Of a stretch of 64,000 nt of DNA, positions 27,460-36,400 are shown in pieces; position 1 is the stretch's first letter, and each line of letters begins with the position of its first letter. Under the pieces are notes generated by a model. The model was not told the DNA's origin, made no database searches, and worked only from the letters and a program-made list of their open reading frames with translations. The translations under genes and the position numbers were made by a program. This DNA is from Pseudomonadota bacterium (GTDB taxonomy: Bacteria > Pseudomonadota > Gammaproteobacteria > Burkholderiales > Thiobacillaceae): positions 49,162 through 113,161 of the forward strand of contig JAJZPR010000006.1 in NCBI GenBank assembly GCA_021847835.1, in the 5' to 3' direction.

Positions 27460-29990
27460 CGCCCCCTAAATGCACAGGCTGCCCGCTTCGCATTGCACTC
27501 AGCCAGCTTTTCCGGATTCTCGATCGCGTTGGCAAAGCAGTCTCGGAAATCAACATCGCAACAAAGCTGGCGCGTCCCAGTCGAGACATTGCACGCAATA
27601 TCAACACAGGTCTTGCACGGCTTCTTTAGAAGGTCGAAGTCTTGGCATATGTCATAGCGCGCTGGTGACCCTGGTTCACGGGGCGGTTTTCCGTCTGGAC
27701 GTGGTTGAGGACTCGGCCTTGGGCCGCCCGGCGTCGGATCGTATGGCGGACTCACACAATCCGGCCCATTGCAAATGGGAGGTGGCGCAAGCCCCAGCGG
27801 ATCAGTATACATCGTAGGAGCAGCATTGGCGTAGAGATACGGGTTAATGCCCCCGGCGATGCCGATAGGGTCTACTGAGAGCCACCGCTTCAACACCGGA
27901 TCGTAATATCGCGCCCGGTAGAAATACAGCCCCGTCCCGTCATTCTCCCGCCCGGTGTATTCCGTATTGTTGCCCTGACCATCACCCGTGGTCGTAGCCT
28001 CCCCATATGGACTATACGCCGTCGCACTCTGCGTCGCCCCCGCCTCGTTGATCTGCCGGATCACGCTGCCCAATTGATCCGTCAGTTGCGTGAGCCTGCC
28101 GCCCGGCGCATAGCGCGCAATCGCCTCGTCGATGGCAAGCCCGGTCAGCAGCGTCGTCGTCTGCCCCGCCCTAACCTCGCCGATGGCCTGGTTGCCGTCG
28201 TAAAGATAAGCCGTGGTCGTGCCGTTGACGGTGCGCTGGACTCTTCTACCCAGCGGATCGTAGGCGAAGCTGGCATCGACGCCGGGGCTGCTTAGCTGAA
28301 CCAGGCGGTTTCTCGCATCCCAGGTGTACAGGCTGCGGTCCAGCGGATCGGCGGTGTTCTGCTTGCTCGTGAGGTTGCCGTTGGCATCGTAGGCGAGCGC
28401 GTAGGTCTTGCCGTTGACGGTGATGCTGCTCATGCGGTTGGCGGCATCAAACTGCGCGGTCATCGCGGTGTCGAGCTTCATGCTGCCGTTGGCCAGTTTC
28501 TTGCCGGTGATGTTGCCCTCGGCGTCGTAGGCAAGGTCGAGCTGGTCGATGAGGGTGGTATCCGAATCCCGGTATTGAACCTGGGTGAGCCGGCTGGCCG
28601 CGTCATATTGGTAAGCCTGGGTGATGCCGCCGGGCAGGGTTTTCTGGAGGAGGCGGCCGGCGGGGTCGTAGGCGTAGTTGGTGGTCTCGCCGCGATATTG
28701 AATCTGGGTGATCTGCCCGGCCTTGTTGTAGGCGTATCTTGTTTCGTCGCCGCCGTTGACCTTGCGCGAGATGCGGCGATCCAGGTTGTCGTATTGGTAC
28801 TCGATGCTGTTGAAGCCGGCGGGGGTGTCCTGGATTTCGCGCGTCAGCCGGTCGGCCGGGTCGTATTCGTATTGCAGGCGGATCGAGCCTTCGCTGACCT
28901 GGATCAGCCGGCCGGCGGCGTCGTAGCCGTAGGTGGTGGTGCCGTCCGGGCGTGTCACCTGGATGAGCCGGTCCTGCAGGTCGTAGGCATAGGTGATGAC
29001 CTCGCCTTTGCGGGTGGTGGTCTGGATCAGCCGGTTGGCCTCGTCGTACTGGTAGGTCTCGCTGCGGTTGTCGGCATCGGTCTTGGCTACGAGGTTGCCT
29101 CGATCATCGTAGGCGTAGCGTTCGACGGGGTTGCCGTTCTGGTCCCAGATGGAAACCAGGCGACCGGCTTCGTCATACACCTGTTCGACCTTGCCGCCGG
29201 TGGGATCGGTGTTGAGCCTCGGCTGGCTCTTGCCGTTCCAGCTTTGCAGCCAGTCGTAGCCCTTGGGGGTGGTGGTCCGGATGGTGCGGCCGGCGCCGTC
29301 AGTGGAGAGGCGGGTGGTGTTGCCCACGGCATCCTGGGTTTCGGCCAGGTCGCCGGCGTGGTTGTAGGCCAGCTGGGTGCTGTGGCCCAGGGGGTCGGTG
29401 ATGCGCTCAAGTTCGCCGCGCGATGTGTAGGCCAGGGTGGTGGCGCGGTTTTCCCGGTCGATGAGTTTGACGGGCTGGGCCAAACTGGCGTGGTACTGGA
29501 TTTGGCTGGTGACCGGGCTGCCGTCGTCAAGGTATTCGGTGATAAGGCTGGGCAGGTTCCACTTGGGGTCGTACTGGGTGTCGGTGATGCGGCCCAAGGG
29601 ATCGATCTGGCTGACGAGGTTGCCATTGGCATCGCGGGTGAATCGGGCTGTGCGGTTGAGGTTGTCGGTGCTCTTGGTGCGGCGTCCCTGGCTGTCGTAC
29701 TGGTTGCGTGTGATCTGGCCTTCGAAGTCTTCGTCTTCGAGGATGCGGCCCTGGGAATCAAAAGCGACGCGGCGGCTGCGGCCCAGGGGGTCGATGACGC
29801 GGGCGCCGGTAACCTGGCCACCGTAGAAGCGCCAGCCGGCCTGATAGTTGTCCCAGCTGTCTTCGGCCGGGCAGTTGGCGGTGCACATAAAAAGGGTTGC
29901 GTCACCTTTAGCGCGAGAAAGCCGGGGCAATTCAGCCTGGCCCCTTAGGATTAGCCCCTGTATCGGCCTTCGTTGGATCAACTTGCTCAA
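27456..29990 (-). CDS. Truncated Rhs/YD-repeat protein with cysteine-rich C-terminal tip
   Basis: 844 residues. From about residue 36 (CTANCP) it aligns without gaps with the C-terminal part of the giant Rhs gene, sharing YD repeats, the core-end motif YFYRARYYDP and GGINPYLYANAAPTMYTDPLGL. After that the tip is unique: a Pro-rich linker and ~60 residues with 11 cysteines in the region from CNGPDC to the end. The N-terminal ~35 residues come from junction sequence overlapping the neighbouring gene, and there is no signal peptide, so it may be a silent or orphan tip module. The start is uncertain (29990 or ATG 29888). Confidence 0.75.
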   Translation of the reverse strand: MSKLIQRRPIQGLILRGQAELPRLSRAKGDATLFMCTANCPAEDSWDNYQAGWRFYGGQVTGARVIDPLGRSRRVAFDSQGRILEDEDFEGQITRNQYDSQGRRTKSTDNLNRTARFTRDANGNLVSQIDPLGRITDTQYDPKWNLPSLITEYLDDGSPVTSQIQYHASLAQPVKLIDRENRATTLAYTSRGELERITDPLGHSTQLAYNHAGDLAETQDAVGNTTRLSTDGAGRTIRTTTPKGYDWLQSWNGKSQPRLNTDPTGGKVEQVYDEAGRLVSIWDQNGNPVERYAYDDRGNLVAKTDADNRSETYQYDEANRLIQTTTRKGEVITYAYDLQDRLIQVTRPDGTTTYGYDAAGRLIQVSEGSIRLQYEYDPADRLTREIQDTPAGFNSIEYQYDNLDRRISRKVNGGDETRYAYNKAGQITQIQYRGETTNYAYDPAGRLLQKTLPGGITQAYQYDAASRLTQVQYRDSDTTLIDQLDLAYDAEGNITGKKLANGSMKLDTAMTAQFDAANRMSSITVNGKTYALAYDANGNLTSKQNTADPLDRSLYTWDARNRLVQLSSPGVDASFAYDPLGRRVQRTVNGTTTAYLYDGNQAIGEVRAGQTTTLLTGLAIDEAIARYAPGGRLTQLTDQLGSVIRQINEAGATQSATAYSPYGEATTTGDGQGNNTEYTGRENDGTGLYFYRARYYDPVLKRWLSVDPIGIAGGINPYLYANAAPTMYTDPLGLAPPPICNGPDCVSPPYDPTPGGPRPSPQPRPDGKPPREPGSPARYDICQDFDLLKKPCKTCVDIACNVSTGTRQLCCDVDFRDCFANAIENPEKLAECNAKRAACAFRGR
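27880..29889. repeat. Long direct repeat shared by the two Rhs genes, copy A
   Basis: Collinear with 31015-33024 at a constant offset of 3135 bases, with no insertion or deletion seen at five points checked. The middle part, about 28740-29405, looks identical, whereas both flanks differ at many positions. Confidence 0.85.
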
Positions 29991-30459
29991 TACCTGTTAG
30001 TTTGGCCAGATTTTTTGCCATTTCAAATGCTGGGGAATATTTCACCGCATCATCAAGCGACTTTGCAGAAAACCAATAGCTAACGAACAAAAAATCAGGA
30101 ACCTTCTGTTCGTTCGAAACAAAATAAATATCAATGCGAAAATCTCGGTCAGTTTCTCCAATGCATTTCAATACTCTGATTATTCTTGAGAAACTTGAAA
30201 GTGAATAGCCCTTCACTACGATACCTAGAAAGCAACGATCTACTCGTCTATTTAATAGGTTTAAGCACGACCTCCGCGTCAATGTCGACAATGCCAGAAA
30301 TAATGATGTAATCGATATAGCTAGCAGTGAAGTTGCAAATTGAGCATCTGACTGTTTATTAAGAAGCCAACTTACTAATGCGATACTTGATATTCCCAGA
30401 AAGGCCAATAAAAAAGCCAAGGACGATGGCTTCCCTTTGAGGACACACTGCTCGCTCAT
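29932..30459 (-). CDS. Membrane protein, putative immunity to the giant Rhs tip
   Basis: 175 residues: two N-terminal transmembrane helices (LAFLLAFLGISSIALVSWLL and FATSLLAISITSLFLALS) and a soluble C-terminal domain (IDIYFVSNEQKVPDFLF). ATG 30459 overlaps the giant Rhs stop as ATGA. The gene is clearly richer in A/T than its surroundings, as expected for a recently acquired toxin-immunity module. Immunity is inferred from position; no family recognised. Its 3' end overlaps the start of the second Rhs frame. Confidence 0.65.
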   Translation of the reverse strand: MSEQCVLKGKPSSLAFLLAFLGISSIALVSWLLNKQSDAQFATSLLAISITSLFLALSTLTRRSCLNLLNRRVDRCFLGIVVKGYSLSSFSRIIRVLKCIGETDRDFRIDIYFVSNEQKVPDFLFVSYWFSAKSLDDAVKYSPAFEMAKNLAKLTGIEQVDPTKADTGANPKGPG

Positions 30460-33400
30460 TTGCAGGTGCATGGTTTTTTTTGCTTCCCTGTCAGGGAAAT
30501 ACCAGCCGCTAGTGTCCCTTGTCGTAAGGCGTTGGGGATTCCTATCAGCAGTCTCCCACCTATGCCACCCGATATAGCACCTTGGGAAATCGCCGCCCCT
30601 GTTAGTAGTTGGTTCCCTAATCCAATTGTCCCTGCACCAAGAGCAGCCCCAATGGGTGCCATTGGATTCATTGGATGACATTCATCAAAAAGGACTCCCT
30701 GACCGGCAATATTAGATACAGCACCAGCCATAGCTCGTGCTAGCCCTGTTAACGCTGGCCCGGCTGTACTGAGGAGAGGCCCACCAACAATGCCAAGTAA
30801 GGCACCTGTCCCTGCACCAGCCAATGCACCAGTAGCTATCTGCCCAAGGTCGCCTCCTTGTATTGCTGCGCCGTATCCGCCTGAAATAGCACCAATAATA
30901 GCTCCGGCAATAATTGGGGCAATCTCCCCTGTCGGATCGGTATATCTGACCGGGTTTCCGTAGACATACCCCATGAGGTTCACCCCTCCCGCCGTCCCAA
31001 TAGGGTCCTCCGAATACCAAATCTTTAGAGCAGGGTCATAATACCTCGCCCGGTAGAAATACAGCCCCGTCCCGTCATTCTCACGCCCCGTGAATTCCGT
31101 GCTATTCCCCTGATCGTCCGCGCTGGATGTCGCCTCACCATAAGGGCTGTACGCATAACGGTTTTGCATCGCGCCGTCCTGCGTGATCTGGGCAATGACG
31201 CTGCCAAGCTGATCGGTGAGCTGCGTGAGCCTGCCTGTTGATGTGTACCGCGCAATGGCTTCGTCGATATTGAGTCCGGTCAGCAGCGTCGTCGTCTGCC
31301 CTGCCCTCACCTCGCCAATGGCCTGATTGCCGTCGTAAAGGTAGGCCGTGCTCTCGCCATTGACCGCGCGCTGGATTCTTCTGCCCAGCGGGTCGTAGGC
31401 GAAGCTGGCATCGACGCCGGGGCTGCTTAGCTGAACCAGGCGGTTTCTCGCATCCCAGGTGTATAGCGTCCTGTCCAACGGATCGGCGGTGTTCTGCTTG
31501 CTCGTGAGGTTGCCGTTGGCGTCGTAGGCGAGCGCATAGGTCTTGCCGCCAACAGTGATTTGAGTCATGCGGTTGGCGGCATCAAACTGCGCGGTCATCG
31601 CGGTATCGAGGCTGAGGCTGCCGTTGGCGAGTTTCTTGCCGGTGATGTTGCCCTCGGCGTCGTAGGCAAGGTCGAGCTGGTCGATGAGGGTGGTATCCGA
31701 ATCCCGGTATTGAACCTGGGTGAGCCGGCTGGCTGCGTCGTATTGGTAGGCCTGGGTGATGCCGCCGGGCAGGGTTTTCTGGAGGAGGCGGCCGGCCGCG
31801 TCATAGTCGTAGCGGGTGGTCTCGCCGCGATATTGAATCTGGGTGAGCTGCCCGGCCTTGTTGTAGGCGTACCTTGTTTCGTCGCCGCCGTTGACCTTGC
31901 GCGAGATGCGGCGATCCAGGTTGTCGTATTGGTACTCGATGCTGTTGAAGCCGGCGGGGGTGTCCTGGATTTCGCGCGTCAGCCGGTCGGCCGGGTCGTA
32001 TTCGTATTGCAGGCGGATCGAGCCTTCGCTGACCTGGATCAGCCGGCCGGCGGCGTCGTAGCCGTAGGTGGTGGTGCCGTCCGGGCGTGTCACCTGGATG
32101 AGCCGGTCCTGCAGGTCGTAGGCATAGGTGATGACCTCGCCTTTGCGGGTGGTGGTCTGGATCAGCCGGTTGGCCTCGTCGTACTGGTAGGTCTCGCTGC
32201 GGTTGTCGGCATCGGTCTTGGCTACGAGGTTGCCTCGATCATCGTAGGCGTAGCGTTCGACGGGGTTGCCGTTCTGGTCCCAGATGGAAACCAGGCGACC
32301 GGCTTCGTCATACACCTGTTCGACCTTGCCGCCGGTGGGATCGGTGTTGAGCCTCGGCTGGCTCTTGCCGTTCCAGCTTTGCAGCCAGTCGTAGCCCTTG
32401 GGGGTGGTGGTCCGGATGGTGCGGCCGGCGCCGTCAGTGGAGAGGCGGGTGGTGTTGCCCACGGCATCCTGGGTTTCGGCCAGGTCGCCGGCGTGGTTGT
32501 AGGCCAGCTGGGTGCTGTGGCCCAGGGGGTCGGTGATGCGTTCGAGTTCGCCGCGTGCAGTGTAGGCCAAAGTAGTAACGCGGTTCTCGGCATCGATGAT
32601 CTGGACTGGCTTGCCGAGCGTGGCGTGGTACTGGGTCTGCGTCGTCACCGGGGTGGCGTCATCCAGGTAGCGGGTAATGCTGGTGGGCAAATTCCACTTG
32701 GGGTCGTACTGGGTTTCAGCAACACGGCCCAATGCGTCGGTTTCACTGATCACGTTGCCCTTGGCGTCGTAGGCGTATTGGGTCACGCGGCCCAGGATGT
32801 CGGTTTTCTGGGTAAGCCTGTTCTGGGCGTCGACCACCTTTCTGCTTTGCAGGCCATCAATGTCGATCTTTTCCAGGACGATGCCTTTCGCGTTGAAGCG
32901 CCGCAGCGTTTCGCGGCCGGATGGCTCGATGTGCCGCGTAGCCACGACCTGCCCGCCATAGAAGCGCCAGCCGTCCTGGAAGGCTTCCCAACTATCTTCC
33001 TGGGGACAGTTGGCTGTGCACACCTTGGTGGGGTTGGAGACATGGGTGATGCAGGCGCCGGTGACGGTATAGGCGAAGCGGGTTTCGCCCAGATAGCTGG
33101 TCTGCCTGAGAACGCGGCGGCTGGTGCCGTGGAAGTTCTCGGTGGGAATATCGATTCCCGGATACTGTATGGTCTTGATGCGCAAGCCGTCCGTGCCCTG
33201 GGAACAAACCGACGAAGCGGGATACTCGTTGTCGCCGACATAGGTGTAGCGGGTCACGCCGCCGTCGGGATCGGTGACGGTTTCGATGCGCTTTTGCGTG
33301 TTGTAGGTAAAGCGCATTTCCCGACCGGCCGGGTCGGTGATCTTCTCGACCAGGTTGTTGGCGCCGTAGCTGTAGGTGTGGGCGCGTACCGCTGTGCCGA

Positions 33401-36400
33401 TGCTGGTGATCTTGTAATCCGGACGGCGATTGATTTGTTTGGAGTTGCCTTGCGGATCCCTGATTTCGGTCAGGAAGGCAGCGGTCACGCCGATTTCGTC
33501 GGCCATGCCGAAGCGCCACAGTGTGCCGTCCTTGTGCTTGAGTTCCCAGACATTGCCAACTTTCCTGAGCACTGCGCCATCGAAGGCCGCAAAGCCGGGT
33601 GCGAGGTAGCTGCCGTCGGCCTGAAGCGCAAAGTTGATGCGCGAACCGCCCGGAAGGATGAGGCGCTTGCTGCCCGGCACGCTGGCGCTGGTAGCCAAAG
33701 TGATCTCGTAATCCGAGAACCAGCCCTGACCGAAAATCCCCTCCAGTCCTGAACGCCCCTGGTAAAGATCGACAGGGTTGTAGGACAGGCCCACCTCGAC
33801 CGGCACAATGCCGGAGCATGACAGGCCGCCGATACTGGGCTTCTCGTAGCCGGTATAGTATTCGACAGGCTGCCTGGTCTTGTCGCAATCATCCGGCGGA
33901 GGAAGCGGGGGCGGCGGCGGGGGCGGTGGATCGCCTTCCGGCAGTTGCGGACATCTTGCACTAAACAAGCCGCACACACCGCAGAAGCGCGGGATGCCTT
34001 GTCCGGGGTCAGTAACGACCTGTTGCCCATCGGCAGAAACGGTGGCGGCGCCGGCGACCTTCCACTCCCCTACCCCGTTCATGGGGCTGCCGTCGAAGTA
34101 CCAGATTTCGGTCTTCTCGCCGGGCCCCAGGCCGGTGACATTGGGTACGCTGACCGGAATGGGCTGGTCGGGAATGCCGCCCATGGGCGTGCCGAAATAC
34201 AACTGGTAGTGTTCCTTGGTGGGCACGGGCGGCATGGGTACCGGCAGCTTGTTGGCTTCGATGCGCTCCACCGCCATGCGGGTTTTTTTGACGCCGTCCC
34301 AACCGATGATGGAGACCCCCGCTGGCAGTTTGACCTCGACACCTGGATATCGGGGATCGGTGATGACTTGATCCTGCGCGGCATTGCTGATGGCAGTGAA
34401 CTTGTCGTCGGCCGGCGGCGGGTTGATGGGCCAGTCGGGCAGCACGGTGAGCTTGCCCGTCTCCAGTTCCATAATCGCAGGCCAAATGGGATAGAGCGGA
34501 TGCGCAGGGGTGGCATCCATGCGCAGCGTGACCTTGCCCGCCGGCAGGTTGACTAGCAGGAAGTTGCCGGCGGCATCCGACACGGTCTGGTTGGCATCGA
34601 CATTGACGCGCACGCCGGCGATGCCCAAGCCTTCGGGGGTGACGAAGCGGCCTTTGACGCCGATGATGCCGGCAGCGGACTGCACGTTTGCCTGTACCTG
34701 CGCGGTGCGGGTCTGCGGCACGCCGGAGACGAGCGCGGTGGCCTCGATGGTGACGACGGCGTTGCCGGTCTGCGCGCCGGGCGCGGCGGTCAGGATGAGG
34801 CTGCCGGGCTGGTTGAGCGCGAGATTGGCCGGGCTGAATTTGGCCGTTACTCCAGGCGGCAAGCCAAGTGCGTTAAGACTGGCCAGGCCGGTGAAGTTTT
34901 GCACACCCAGGCTGGAAAGGCTCAGGCCGAAAACGGCCTGGCCGCCGGTGAGCAATACCTGGCTGGAGGGGCTCGCGGTGATGGCGAAGTCTTGCTGGCG
35001 GATGACGGTGAAGACCGGGCTGATCACCGTGCCTCTGGGCGTGGTGAGCGCGATGCCGCCGGTCTGTGCCGTGGGCGGCACCTTGACCAGGAGGCGGGTG
35101 GCGGAGGCCTCGACGACCGTGGCCGGCGCATTGCCGAAGAAGGCAACGGTATTGGCGCTTGGCGTCGGTTCGAAATACTTGCCCTGGATTTCGACCAGGC
35201 TGCCGGGCTCGCCGCTTGCCGGCGCGATGCCGGTGATCTCCATGCCGGAAAGGATGTTGAAATCGAGGCTGGCGCTGCTGCGGCGCGGCGCGTCGGCGAC
35301 GAGGGTGTACTGGCCGATGCGCTGGCCGGTGACGGTAAAGCTGGTGCTGCTCTGCCCTGCAGGAATGCTGACGCTGAGGGGAAGTTGCAGGCTGCCAGTG
35401 CCGCCGCCGGAGAAGCTGACTTCCAGGCCGGCGTCAGGTGCAGGCTCGGCGGAGGTGACGGTGACGTTCGCGCTTTCGCCTTCCTTGAGCGTAGTCTTGC
35501 CGGCGGACAGTCTCAACGGGGGCGGCGTCAGCACGGTCAATCCGGTCTGCTGGCTTGCCTCGTCTATCGCGGCGCCGATCTGGGCGCTGCCTGCGGCGTA
35601 GGTGTCCGCCATGCCGGTGACACCGATGGTGGCAACGGCTTCGTTGCTGGACGACCACTGCGCTTCATTGGTGACATCGCGCTGGCTGGCGTCGGTGAAG
35701 GTGCCGTGCGCGCTATACGGCACGCGGTCGCCGATGTAGACGGTGTGCTCGATCGGCGAGAGCGCGACGGCCACGACCACGGCCGGCGTGACGCTGACGC
35801 CGGCATAGGCCGTCGCGCCGTTCAGGCTGGCGGAAATCTCTGCCTGCCCTTCTTCTGCAGCAGTCACCGCAAAATCGGCTTCGCTCGATCCGGCCGGCAC
35901 GGTGACGCCGGCCGACACATTGGCCACGCTGGGGGTGCTGCTGGCGAGCGTTACGACCTGGGGCGAGTTGGGCACGCGGTCGAGCTTGACCGTCAGCGTG
36001 ACCGGGCGGCCCTTGGGCGTGCTGGCCGATGCGGGCGCAATCTCCTTCACCGTGGGCGGCGGCGGGGTGACGGTTACCTCGGCCGACACGGCGGTGCCGT
36101 TGTAGCTCGCGCCGATGCTGGCCACGCCTTCCGCCAGGCCGGTAACGGGAACGGCAACGCTGGTCTGCCCGGCAGGCAGGAGCACGGAGGCCGGCACTTG
36201 GGCAATGCCTGCAGGGTTTGCGGAAAGCGGAATCGCCGTGGCCTGCGGCTGCGCGGCATTGACGTTCAGCGTCAGGCTGCCTGCCGCGCCTTGTTGCAGG
36301 CTTAGTTGCGCAGGCAGCAGGGATACCAGCGCCAGCGGATGCGGGATGACATTGACCGTGGCCGTCTTGTTCTTGCCATTGAGCGTGGCCGTGACCTGAG

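Noticed and set aside
31560..33752. Rightward 730-codon frame opposite the giant Rhs gene (and the similar one at 28575-29948)
   Set aside because: It is the mirror of YD repeats: repetitive coding DNA leaves repeated open frames on the other strand. Composition (VVGVG, AVVGG) is not protein-like.
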